DNA of 64,000 bases from Leucocoprinus leucothites (Eukaryota; Basidiomycota; Agaricomycetes; Agaricales; Agaricaceae): contig JAACJO010000024.1 of assembly GCA_013368445.1 (NCBI GenBank), forward strand, positions 434,001 through 498,000, in the 5' to 3' direction. Below the pieces are notes generated by a model, which saw only the letters and a program-made list of their open reading frames with translations, had not been told where the DNA came from and made no database searches. A program made the position numbers and the translations under genes. Every line of letters begins with the position of its first letter. Position 1 is the stretch's first letter. Positions 12,208-22,970 of the stretch are shown here, in pieces.

Positions 12208-13257
12208 GATAGTCGTGGTTCAAGGTAGGCTTTAGAGGAGGGGCTTGTCTATCAGTAGGATACTGTAGCACAGTTCTTAAGCTAGCATCGTAGACAGGCA
12301 GCCACATATAATGTGAGGGACTGTACACGATACGAGATGAAGTACTTACGTCCTTGGTCGGGGAAAGCAGCTAAGAATGACAAGTGTACAGGAGCGTTGT
12401 TATATACCCTAGAACATGAGGTGGTCATATGATCGATACGAACGTAGCTTCCCGGATCTCATCCAATAATAGTGCTAATAGAATTCTATGGGCGATCAGA
12501 AGTATGGAGTGGAAACTGAAGCTTATTTGGCAGCGATAGGACTTGTGTACAACAAATTCCCACTGTGAGGAATAGGGAGCGCCTACGTATGGAAAGTCCT
12601 TGAAAGGTTTATTGAATTTCTGAAATAGCATTGCTAAGTATTCACATTTTAGTTTCTTACTAGGACCGCCCTCAATGTCTCTCCGAAAAGTGATACTCGT
12701 CAAGAACAAGAAGTGCCTCAGGCAGCCCTTTTCGTGATTCCTCACTTGCGACTTGAACTACATCTTTAATATCGCTTTGAAAAACAGGGGACAGCCGCTT
12801 TTCGAGGAACATTCGGACACTCGTTAACAGTTAGAACTACGTATCAATTCCCCCGAGTAATATTTCAGCATTTTTCCTTTATAAATAAAGCTGGGGATGG
12901 AATACGATTGGGTTCCATTTGCTCAGCACGATAACTCTACGTCTACCCCAAAAGATTCGATTGGGTATACTCCTATCATGAAGTGAGGTCTTGTCGGGGT
13001 TTAAACGCTCAAATACGGCCGGCACGAACTATCCTGGCCGCTTGATAGAGAAAAGAGAACTGGCCGCGTAATATAAAACGACGAATGCAGGATTATTCCG
13101 ACAGGGTACAAATAGTTAATCAACAGACCAAACTTTCAACCTAGGCGACACTTGAGATGATCACAAACCAGCTGCTACTGGTATTCCTGAATACCCAGAC
13201 ATTACCATCCCAAAATACGTACAAGAAGTGTGCATATACTCACTTTTATAAGGCTAC
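12208..13257. other. spacer between two tandem secreted-protein genes
   Basis: This probably contains the promoter of the intact small secreted protein gene (reading left from 12207) and the 3' region of its broken paralog. A minus-strand frame at 12425-12745 is open for 106 codons but has no recognisable feature. I see no other gene. Confidence 0.4.
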
Positions 13258-13584
13258 TCAAGGCAATGGAACGAGCGCGATGGTGGCACAAGCGGCGGAA
13301 CAGGTTCCCAGGGCAGAGTTGCAAGCGATGATGGCAGGAGGAGCGATAGCTGCGGCTATAGTACCGAAAGTCACCCCAGCGGCAGTGTAGCAAGCAACGA
13401 CCACTACATTACAGCCTAGCAGGTATGGTATATATTGATTAGTACCCTGATGACCAGACAAAGTAAGGAAAGCGATACCAGTCTAGCAAATGCCATAGGC
13501 AATGGGGCCTGCATACGCTGGTTGCGGAACGGAGAGACTGAAGGTGGAGGCAGCGATGACGCAGAAAAGTTTCAAAACGCGCAT
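13258..13584 (-). pseudogene. paralog of the small CX3C secreted protein, stopped by a TAG
   Basis: Exons 13584-13479 and 13415-13258, with a 63-nt intron at the same position and phase as the paralog at 11888-12207, would encode 87 aa. It has a signal peptide (MRVLKLFCVIAASTF) and the same six-Cys mirror pattern. Codon 34, at 13485-13483, is TAG where the intact paralog has CAG (GIC-Q-TGC). This is a single C-to-T change inside the first CX3C motif, leaving only the signal peptide and one Cys. Everything after the stop is still well conserved, so the lesion looks recent, or the stop is read through or is a sequence error. A TATA-like element lies 43 bp upstream of the ATG. Confidence 0.75.
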
Positions 13585-13626
13585 GATGGTGGTAGCTGGT
13601 GGAGCCGCATTTGAGGATGGTCGAGC

Positions 13627-13633
13627 TTTTATA
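13627..13633 (-). promoter_or_regulatory. TATA-like element of the broken secreted-protein paralog
   Basis: TATAAAA on the minus strand lies 43 bp upstream of the ATG at 13584. Sequence and spacing fit a fungal TATA box; use is inferred. Confidence 0.4.
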
Positions 13634-14379
13634 TGAGCAGAGGAAGAGATCGCTGGGAATATTAATAGAAGACTCATCGGACGTCCCTTGCACAAATAAT
13701 TTTTTACCCAAGGACTTGGGTCTGAGTGTTGTGGAAAACAATCGAGATATTACTGAATTAGCATCAATGCCCGTTAGACCTCGGTTTAAGGAGCGACAAG
13801 GCGGTTGGTAGCTGCGGTTCACTAAACGTCTAGTGTTCAGTGACGAACATCATAGTGACCCGAGGTTGAGGGTAAACTTTGGTGTATCCCCCCGTTTATG
13901 AGTATATAAGGTCTAGCTGATTTGAAATAGCGGTTCCAGGTTTCTATTTCCTGTATAATCATTACGACCGTGAACTCTTCGAAGTAGCACTGAGAATCCA
14001 GCACCAAATCTGATATTACCTGACCTGTGAGGGCCTAGGTGCTCGACTCGGGCGATTCAGCAAGCCATAGATTATTGAAAGAGCCACAAGAAATACTGGC
14101 CTCCAGGTGAGTGGTGATGCATTCGTGACTCTTGCTTTGAATTGGTAGGTGATGATGTCGACTCTTTCAGTTGCCTTGGCGCCAATCATATTTATTTGTT
14201 GATGAGGGTAGTGACAGAACTCCGGGAAGAACATGAGTAAACAAAATTTTCCTCAGCCATTCAAATATTCATAGGGGATAGGATTTATCTTAAATTATTT
14301 CAACTTGGGTCATTTCTACTGGCCACTTCAAGGATGTAGGAACGACCTCCAGCTTCACAATTCTGCTCACTTATTTTAC

Positions 14380-15621
14380 CCCAAATCAGACCCCCAAACA
14401 TCGATTCTCTCGTCCAGAGATCCTTCGCAAAATATTTCTGTTAGTCCTCTCTGAAGTCAGCGAGATGCCGCATCGCCGAAGGTGAGCTGCGACTACACTC
14501 AAGGCTGTCTGTAGTCGATGGCGATCAATGGCGATCTCCTTCCCTCCTTTGTGGTGTTTATCGAGATATGTTCTGATGTCATATACCCACTCATCCACCA
14601 GCTGTCGATCGATCGGGCCACAATTTGTTGTATCTGTTCGTCGGATACCTCTATCACGACGTAGATAGACTCTATTACAGGAGCAGCATTCGAGATTGTC
14701 AAGATTATCTTTATGCCACGTTACAAACTTTGGCTCCCGTTTGGGGTCGATGGGCAGCTTTAAATTTGATGACTGACTTGAACTACACCGTCATCGATTC
14801 ATCCTTCAAAGATCCACGTTCAACCATGCTATCAAGTTATACGAGCTTGACCTCGACATCCGTACCCGTGGATCGCATGAATATTTCGATGAAGAAACCT
14901 TCTTAACGGGTTCATCAGCAATACCTGCACTAAAGTCCCTCAGGCCGTGCTTGCATTTGTGTGAGAGTCCTACGCAATTGACTCAAAACTTCCCGTGGCA
15001 CTCGCTTGCCTATATTTATTTATCCTTTCCACTTTCCGGGAAAGTCTCGCTTGTATATTATCAAGTTGCACCTCGGCGATTTACCTCTATCTTCTTACGC
15101 AAGATCGAGTCGACGACGAGAAAACAATTCCAAAATACATTTTCCTACCCAACTTGCTGAGATCATGGATTACTCTCTTTTCCACCCACGCGTTTGAACT
15201 TCTTCGTTCGCTGGATGGCCCTCAATTGTGTATTCTGAATGTTCCTATGCACATGTAGATGGCAAAGCTCATCTCGAGGGATACAAGTGCCTAATCATTC
15301 CTCCAAAGCAACAGACACAACATCCATGGCCTTATGTTAGAACTGCTGCTTCACAGAAAACTACACGGAGCTGATTTCGAGCTTCTCTTGAGTTTCAGAG
15401 AGTACGAATTGTTTATGTTGAAATCACCATCTCAGTCTTCAGACAATCAGGAAAGCTATGATCATACCTCCGACTTCGACGAACTCATGGATGTTTTGGA
15501 TGGCGTTGCTTTTGTTGGCATAAACCGTTTCCTGTCATTCCCACCGCTCACTGTGCTAGATGAGCGAAGGCGATACTACATCAGGATGCTGGGGATGGTT
15601 GTGCGGCCCTCAGTTCGCTAA
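14380..15621 (+). pseudogene. F-box protein pseudogene 3
   Basis: The plus strand reads RFSRPEILRKIFLLVLSEVS near 14400-14460, then a TGA, then KAVCSRWRSMAISFPPLWCL. This is an F-box with its usual following Trp segment. Downstream, pieces such as ELDLDIRTRGSHEYFDEETF, ALKSLRPCLHLCESPTQLT and LPNLLRSWITLFSTHAFELL, and the final open part at 15334-15621, lie in different frames with stops between them. The order and content fit one F-box/LRR gene broken by several frameshifts and nonsense changes. It is not obviously closest to pseudogenes 1 and 2. Confidence 0.6.
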
Positions 15622-16977
15622 TTTCTTCCGTGGAATTTGTATATCCTATTATCCATTAGGCCGACTAAACCCATGGCCTTACCCACATTACCCATATTGA
15701 TTAGCTAGAAGTACTGGTTTTTGAGCCCTCAGAATTTATATACGTATGATCCACTTTTGCTGAATACGCCGGAGTGGTAGACAATTTCGCTTGCTATCTT
15801 CGTCCTGATTACTAGAATCCATCTTGAGGGATAACATTGGTATTTCGACACTTATCCAACTATCCAGCTAGTTCCAAAGCTCGCTGGAATCGCTCTGCGA
15901 TGACGATTCGTTGCCTTGTAACTGAGGGCCTAATGCCACCAACCATATACCTGTTTTTGCTAAGATTCTTCCAAGCCCAGCAAGTAGACCTCTGAATACC
16001 TCTGTAGCTAAAACTCAGACTGGGAGAGCGAGTAACCGTCGCCTGTCAGAGAGCTACAGTATTCTCTTTCACCGCCAACGATCTTCGAAGTCCAAAATCT
16101 TCTAACTTTAAACCAATAAAACAGTGTTATAGTGGACCATTGGCTGTTGAAGCCCACCCTCATCCTCCAGCAGGGAAGAACATTGTGGTCGGCTTCTCCT
16201 CTACCTTCTTCCCTCGTGTAGTTGCGATCAAGAAGCACTAGATATCATCACAACTGTTCAGCTGGTGGTCTAACCATTCTGTGCACGGAGACAGATTCTT
16301 CTCACTCCTTCAGACAATAGTAGGCGTGGGAGGCAGGTGCGACACCGTCATCAAAATCAAAATGGATAAGTAAGAAAGGATCGATCATTAATCAAGTTCT
16401 TAGGAAGCACTGTACAGCATCCGCTAAATAATTGATGCAAATAAACGAGGGCTCCATTAATCGAGGACATTAACCTAGGCTGAGGTTATACAGGTGTGAA
16501 ACTCCTCATGAATAAAACATGTAGGTAGTCCTGGGTGAAAACTCCTATTGGAGGCGTCGACATACGCAAATGGGTAAAACATCTGATCACAAGTTTCGGA
16601 ATAATTTGGTCGTCTTCGTGTCTATATCCACGCATAGAAGCTAATGGCATGCTCAGATGTCCAAGACCCTTGACTGTTCTTTCACTTAAATTAGGAGTAA
16701 TCAAATGGTCCATTTTCCACGATTGCTAAAAGTAGCTATCTTTGCTTAGCTTCCTCGTGTCCCTCTCCTTTCGAAGACTCGAGTCCTCCCACCGAAGATC
16801 AGGCTCAGCTCTACAGCCGTGATTTCGTTAACTTCCCCTGCCAGCTCCTTTCGTCCTTCTCACAGCTGATTCCGAAGCGGGCTGAAATGTATATAATAAA
16901 TCTCTGCCCCAGAGTTGTCCACAACACAGTGGAGCCTACCCACCAGTCCAATAATCCATTGTTCCTGAAGCTTCGTC
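15622..16977. other. intergenic, upstream of the acetylesterase gene
   Basis: No coding region is supported. The right end holds the acetylesterase promoter, including a TATA-like TATATAA at 16890-16896, 82 bp before its ATG. Confidence 0.4.
16890..16896 (+). promoter_or_regulatory. TATA-like element upstream of the acetylesterase
   Basis: TATATAA lies 82 bp upstream of the ATG at 16978. Spacing fits a TATA box with a short 5' leader. No other element was identified. Confidence 0.4.
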
Positions 16978-18334
16978 ATGTTTCCGAAATTGCGGCTTGA
17001 GTCCACCATCTCCCTAGCTCTCGCTGCTCTGGCCCTTGTCCCAGGTTGCCATGGAAGCCTCACTGGCATCCGCAATGTCTTTGCATTGTGAGCTTCTGTC
17101 TACTTCGATTCATTGAACACATCTCAGCTTCCCGCAGCGGTGATAGGTGCGATTAAATGACCATTGAATGATTCATCCTCAGTAAACCATTATCTGGATG
17201 TTCATGACAGCTATAGTAGGCACTTGATTCTATGGGCGCCTTTTATCTTGATATTGATCCTCTGAACAGCAACGAATGGGTGGGGAGGTACTGGAGATCC
17301 CCTAGCCGCGCATGGTGCTACTTGTTTCTCTGCTGGTCCGCCATGGTCCGAGCAATTTGCTCAGATGATAGGAGCCAGATTGATTGATGTACGTGGGCTG
17401 CCACCCAGTTTTACAATTCATTTTGATTAATAAACTGCTCTAGCTAGCTGTCAGCGGTGCAACGGCTGATCAGAGCATAATATTTACATCTCCTCTTGAC
17501 TTCAGGGGCCAAACTACGGCCTTTCTTCAACAAGTCGTTCCCTTCCCAAATAAAGTCGCCTGGAATAGCACCGACTCGCTCTTCACAGTGTCCTTCGGAA
17601 GTGAGTGCACCACACGAGCTCAGAAATCCATTCATAATTCTTGATAAAACGCTTCAGCAAACGACGTCAATAATTCGTTCAGGAACACTGCCGGGAATGG
17701 AACAGACTTATATAACCGGGACCTGACCTCCTATTTCGCGACGGTTGATAGGTTGTACAACGCCGGAGCCCGGAATTTCGTTTTCAACAATCTTGTTCCG
17801 TTTGATCGTGCGCAAATTGGCGTTGGACAAGGCTCGAGCCTCCAAGAGAAGATGAAGGTGCGTCACTTGAGAATCTGAGTGACAGCTGATTAGAACCATG
17901 AACTGTAGGAGAGCATCCTTGAATTTAATGCTCAGTTGGCCGCAAAGGCTTCAGCCTATTGTTCCTCGAAGACAGGTATCACCACTTGTCTGACTTTTGA
18001 TACACGTGGGTACTTAGTACGATAAGACATTTGATCTCGATTATTGAGGCAGAATATCAGACACGGTGTTCACAAACCTTATGGACAACCCATCTCAGTT
18101 TGGTTTCGCAAGCGCTGACGCCTTCTGTCAGACATACGCGAACAGATTTGGCTGTACTGTTAACGAGCAAGTCGATCCAACCTGTCTCGGACCAATTGAC
18201 GTCTGTGAGTTGAGACTGCCTGAGTTTCATTGATGTAAACTTAAAGGCATCCAGATATTTGGAAAGACTCGCTTCACCCTTCCTTCGCCTCAGACAAATT
18301 TTGGGCTCAAGGGCTTGTTAATCAGCTCCAGTGA
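16978..18334 (+). CDS. secreted CE16-type acetylesterase (SGNH/GDSL hydrolase) with two micro-exons
   Basis: Nine exons in phase give 310 aa: 16978-17087, 17138-17146 (9 nt), 17211-17215 (5 nt), 17270-17388, 17444-17600, 17658-17857, 17909-18009, 18053-18204 and 18255-18334. A signal peptide (about residues 1-26) precedes NVFAFGDSYTTNGWGG, the GDSL block I with nucleophile Ser40. GTND (133-136) is block III, and DSLH with Asp289 and His292 is block V. Features such as TNGWGGTGDP and ACHGATCFSAGPPW-like spacing fit carbohydrate esterase family 16, which removes acetyl groups from plant cell-wall saccharides outside the cell. The frame is only kept by reading the micro-exons CGGTGATAG and CTATA, which supply Gly-Asp-Ser-Tyr. 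All introns are GT-AG, 43-64 nt. The gene appears intact. Confidence 0.9.
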
Positions 18335-18469
18335 CGTCTACGCTTGCCACCAGTTCAAGACCTTGCTTTGTAATCGTTCCGTACGCTTTGTAGGCCACTC
18401 GTATTATATTGGTGCTGCATAAGAACTTTATCCGCCAGGATTGTCAGTATCTCAGCGTATAGTATTACC

Positions 18470-19335
18470 TCCACGACCATAGGGGAGGCATTTGAGTAAT
18501 GTGGCTGCTCGGGCTTCTTTGGGACTCGTGCTCTGGCTACTCGGCGACAGGATCTAACGAAAACACTCGCGAATAGCGTGCCCAAAATAATGCCGAATAT
18601 GAACGAAACTATCCCGCAGGTACTCCTACATTGAGAGGCGCCGAATGCGAAAATCCCGAGCTTGGGGCATTGGTCTTGCCTGTGCTCGCATGAAGGGTAG
18701 ATGTGCTTGAAGGGCTATATTCTGCAAGTATCCTGATGGTTTGAATCAAGGTAACTCCATGGATTGTATTCACTCTGTGCCTGGGGATGGGGAACTGGCG
18801 GCGGATTTAGATAACAATAACATAAGTTCCGAGCTGAAAAGACGTGACACCCAAAAACCGGTGACTGAATCGTGGACGCTCTTTAGTTTCAATCCCGAAC
18901 CGAGGAATTTACCTGCACTTTGAAACACCCGCCACCAGCTTCAGGCTGTCACTGTAAGGGGAACTTTATGGCTTTATGGCTAAGGTTAGGCATATTTTTT
19001 GATGAGAATATTCTTGAACATGCCCCGCGAACAGTATCACCGTATTTATGTTAAAATACTGACCAAATGATTCAACTTCTTGAAGATGAAACAAGGTGTT
19101 GTTGAGCTCTACGTCATATAAATGGATGAACGTTCCGTTTGGGCGTATGGAGCGGGGAATGAACCCGGACTGTAGTAACAGTTATATTGATGGGGAGTGT
19201 GCCATCAGGCAACCGAAATTGGACTTTACATCCTGTAAAACTATCTCTGACAGGGGCGATGTTTGTCCAAACCGCGGGACGAGTGATCCTGCGAGGATAA
19301 TGTTCAGAAACGACTAGGCAGTATTCTATGCACAT
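18470..19335 (-). pseudogene. possible degraded single-pass membrane protein gene
   Basis: On the minus strand a Ser/Thr-rich stretch (SSTSTLHASTGKTNAPSSG, near 18690-18630) is followed, after a one-base frame change, by a hydrophobic segment (IVSFIFGIILGTLFASVF). An Arg-rich cytoplasmic start (RSCRRVARARVPKKP) comes next. Further upstream a frame at 19335-19114 contains RLPDGTLPINITVTTV. This layout of extracellular domain, Ser/Thr stalk, one membrane helix and basic tail is the same as in the intact gene at 20240-21403, so this may be a decayed relative. The exon structure could not be rebuilt. Confidence 0.3.
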
Positions 19336-19339
19336 ACTG

Positions 19340-20239
19340 GGTTACGAGAAGTAAAATTCACATCACGACCGTTTGTACAGCTATTCCCCATGAGTACGGA
19401 CCAATGGGTGATCAAAACAAGAAGATGGGTGAGGGAAGGAGAAATATATAAAGGTTGAATATAACCGTGAGGGCCGCCGAATAGCCATCCGCAGTATCCC
19501 GAGTCTTTAGCCAGTCGCCATCAGATATAACTTATATGCTGTGTTTTAAGTGATTAGAATCTGGCTTATTGTTAGTTTCGCTTGTAACACCTAAAGATAC
19601 ATACGATACCAGTTAGAAATCATATAGCGAAGTGGGGAATCTGGTCATCTACAACTGCATCGAAAGATGTTGGATCCGGAAGGCAGTTCCTATGATAAAC
19701 CAAGCTTAATGTGGCAGAACACCTAGCATTTCTGAACCATTAGATAGATGCACACTTCATCGTCTCCTTCATGTGATTCGATGGAGGCCGTCGAGCCTGT
19801 GCCTTCCGTACGAGTAATCCATCCCAAACCTGATTACCCCAGCTAAGGTCCTTCCCGTACGAATGCATTAAGCTCGCTTGAGGGAAACGACCCAAGCATC
19901 TCTCCGATGAATGGATGATCTCCAACTATTCAGAGCCTAGAAAATGTGAAATCACTCAGTCTCTCTAACTCTACGAGGGACTTCTCAGTGTATGTGTTAT
20001 ATCGAACTGATGTACATTCTGGACTCGGCTTCACATAGCGTCACATTCTCTACATCTTATTCTAATATTTGAATAATTTAGCGGGTCTTTTTAGCAACAC
20101 AGCCTGTGCGAGGAAATATACCCTAAACATAATATACAATTCAAGTTAATAAACAGCATGTCTGTCAAGTAAAACAGTCGGTCCCCATCGTCACAAAAGC
20201 TCATTAACATCCATCCAACCGATACTTGCCACATAACCA
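19340..20239. other. intergenic, no supported gene
   Basis: Only short, unconvincing frames on both strands. It lies downstream of the intact membrane protein gene at 20240-21403 and upstream of the degraded one. Confidence 0.35.
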
Positions 20240-21403
20240 CTATGACACATCCCGGTCGCTCGTTGTCGTCCTCGTGATATGCACCCTACTCGGGCTGATT
20301 GCACCTGGCCGTAGGGACCCTTTCTCCAACTCCACAGACCTAAGTGACCAAGTGTCAAATGGGCTTGGTCTTCGTTCAAACATGAGTTCGCGATTGAAAA
20401 CCACGTCGTGTGGTACTTCATTGGCTAAGCGGCGACGGCGGCGGCGGATGAAGAGGAAGACGAGGATGCAGCCCAATACAAATGCTGAGATGCCGACTGT
20501 AAGTCCGATGATGAGAGGTTTGTTGGATTTTGTGGGATTTGTGGAATTCGAGGGACCAGAACCAGTGTCAAACCTAGAGATTATTGAAACAGCGATTAGC
20601 GCCATCTGAAATGAAGAACTTCGGAGTGATAAATAGTAGACGAATAGACAGCAATACGTACCCTCCTTGGCTAGTGGTACCGATACCCGCAGTGGGTTCG
20701 TCGGGACTTGAAGATATGATGGAGAGACTTGAGGATGGGATAGGGAGAGTTGAAGATGGGATAAGGGGACTTGAACAGGAGAGATCGTAAGTACCCTGGT
20801 CTGGTGAACTTGCTGAGTGCCACTCACATTCCTTGAATCTGTGGGGTGGAAGGGGTACTGGGGCCGCTAGACGCTGGGGACATAATTTGGAAACTTTTTG
20901 ACGACCCAAGCCGTGAGTCCTTATCTGAGCTACATGATTTTTAGATTCTGTGGCCAGACTGCGAAATTTTTTCTCACCTGTCTTGGGCTACCAGTATCCA
21001 AGAGTCACTGTTATACGAGGGTTAGGAGGTAAAGCGTGTCTTATAAAGGGATTTTTGAACATACGTCGGGTTTTGGGTGGTATCTATCATGGTATCAGAT
21101 GTTAAATCGTAGTAAGGTTTGTCTCGTTGGATTTCCTTGATAAGCGCCTGGGGTTTTGCACTCGAGTCATCATCACTTGGGTACAGAACGAGGTCCCATT
21201 TCGTGTTTGCCTTATCGTGAACCCGGACAGTGATAGATTCGTTGGGGGAGAGTGTGACATTGTGAAGATAGATCAGGTCATCCCCGTCATTTCCGGCGTA
21301 CCCAGCGATAACTTCTAGGAGGGCCAAAAGAGAAATGCTTTGAAGCGTAAGAATTGAAAGTAGAGTAACGGAGACTGCGAGCTTACCAGAGAGCGACCCA
21401 CAT
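20240..21403 (-). CDS. secreted-domain, single-pass membrane protein with Ser/Pro stalk
   Basis: Six exons in phase give 279 aa: 21403-21387, 21337-21065, 21007-20992 (16 nt), 20919-20828, 20769-20662 and 20573-20240. The signal peptide is MWVALCISLLALLEVIAGY. An extracellular part follows (LIYLHNVTLSPNESITVRV, then WDLVLYPSDDD, and SKSFQIMSP). Next is a long Ser/Thr/Pro stalk, a membrane helix (PLIIGLTVGISAFVLGCILV) with a stop-transfer run of six Arg, and a hydrophilic cytoplasmic tail with SPFDTWSLRSVELEKG. The plan recalls fungal cell-surface sensors of the SKG6/Mid2-like type, but identity to a named protein is not shown. Intron 3 uses the in-phase donor GTAGCC; a better-looking GTGAGA 14 nt further on would break the frame. 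The neighbour at 18470-19335 may be a relic of a paralog. Confidence 0.75.
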
Positions 21404-21855
21404 CCCTGCCACTGCAGATTACAAGACGAGGGAAAACAAAAAAAGCGCACTGCGCAAGCGAAGAATGAAGATGGCCGGGGCAGGGAAGAAAGGCGCGAGG
21501 GCAATAGATGGATCTTTATATGCACATGATGGTCGTCATGAACCCGTCCAACACGATCTTGGGCTCGCCCCAACAAACATATTTTTATATGCTGTGACCT
21601 ACAAGTGCGATCACGAATCACGATGGATGTCGGAATCAAATCATGTTGAAGTGTCAGAGCCAGTGATGCGAACAAGTTCGAAGTACATACAAAGTTGTTC
21701 CCACGATTACAAGAACAGCTTATAATATCACAATGCGGTAAGTAGGTAAGCGACAGTGGCAATGCAGCATCTCGGCAAGACTGCGGGCGCATCAAGCACT
21801 ATATAAAAATCTAAAAGGTATACAATGAACGTCCCCTCATCACTCCCAGGCCACC
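21404..21855. other. short intergenic region, promoter of the membrane protein
   Basis: Lies between the start of the minus-strand membrane protein gene and the 3' end of the minus-strand BTB gene. Frames that cross the membrane protein's first exon continue into this stretch but have no start or motif that supports them. Confidence 0.35.
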
Positions 21856-22970
21856 CTACTCCCAGGCCTTCTCTTTGTGTCTGTCCAAATCCATCCAATC
21901 GTCCAACCCGAAAATGAAAGGCAGTGCCGACCACATCTCTTCTGCGAGAGCTCGCTGACGCTGAAGGAAAGCAGGGTGGCATGTTTTGCAGAAACCGTTG
22001 TCGATGAGGTATTGGTGTTCACGATAAAAGTCGAGGTAACAAGCGACAGTCCATGCAGTGATGATCTCGGGTATCTTCTGTCTCGTCACTGTGCACTTCC
22101 CATCTCCTTGGCACTTCTCTCCCTCTTCAGCACTCCCTGAGCCTCCCTCGGGCGGAGATTGTGATAGGCCTACAGAATACCTGTTCTGCATCATCAAGAG
22201 CTTCTCCCGGCCCAAGAGGGCGCAACGTTGATCGTCAGAAGTCAACCGGAGCTTCTGGCCGCAAAAGTCAGCGCCCTCAATCGACTTGATTAACGGGTGA
22301 CTGCTGATGCAGTACATAATGGAAGGAATGATCCATGGCAGGTCGAATTCTCGTGCGAGTTGGAGGGCGGCGAAAGGGGTGTTGTCGACAGGGGGTATGG
22401 TACGTGTTTTGTCACGTTTATGCCATGCGTCAAGGGAAGTCGGGAATGTGGCAGCGAGGTGCTGCAGGGCTCGTCGTCGGAGGTATTGTACGTCGTATTT
22501 TGTGCTCAGGCGGAGCACGCCCGCCACGATGCAGAATTCGGTTTGAGCAGGAGGAGCTTCAAAGTACCTATGATGTGTGATGTGTGACAAAAATGAATAG
22601 ACAAGATTAGTACCGCGGAAGTCGGAGTGGGGGTAGCAAAGCCGGAGCAGTGAATTTATGATTGGAAAGTGTCAGGGACTTACCCAGAGTCAAAAATCGC
22701 ATTCAGGAAGAAACGAACATCCTGTGTTGAGTCGTAAATCCGCACGACGGGGCAGTTGTCGTGGGTGAAGTTGCCTTCTAGTGGTGGGGGAAAGGCTAGC
22801 ATGTCTTTGAAGACGGACGACCGAGCTGCGAGGAGGCCACTGTATACCCGGAAGAGAGCATTGTCTGTTTGCAGAATGAGGTTTCCGTCCTCAAACCAAA
22901 CATCGTCCCGTCTCAGCTCGTCCAGTTCCGGAACGGGTGTGATGGTAGGGTTGGGTGATGCGATGTACAT
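21856..22970 (-). CDS. BTB/POZ domain protein
   Basis: Two exons, 22970-22684 and 22567-21856, joined by a 116-nt GT-AG intron, encode 332 aa. Residues about 25-135 form a BTB/POZ fold: RDDVWFEDGNLILQTDNALF, then VYSGLLAARSSVFKDMLAF, PVVRIYDSTQDVRFFLNAIF and, after the splice, the KYDVQYLRRRALQHL helix. This is the standard pattern of the large Agaricomycete family of BTB proteins, which form dimers and often act as adaptors, some with cullin-3. The C-terminal half has CKTCHPAFLQRQRALAEEMW, a Cys/His-containing segment common at the end of these proteins. No catalytic domain is seen. The gene looks intact. Confidence 0.85.

Noticed and set aside
12425..12745. 106-codon minus-strand frame
   Set aside because: No conserved feature and no support from the neighbouring genes.
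20226..20609. 127-codon plus-strand frame
   Set aside because: Antisense shadow of the Arg-rich tail and stalk of the membrane protein gene.
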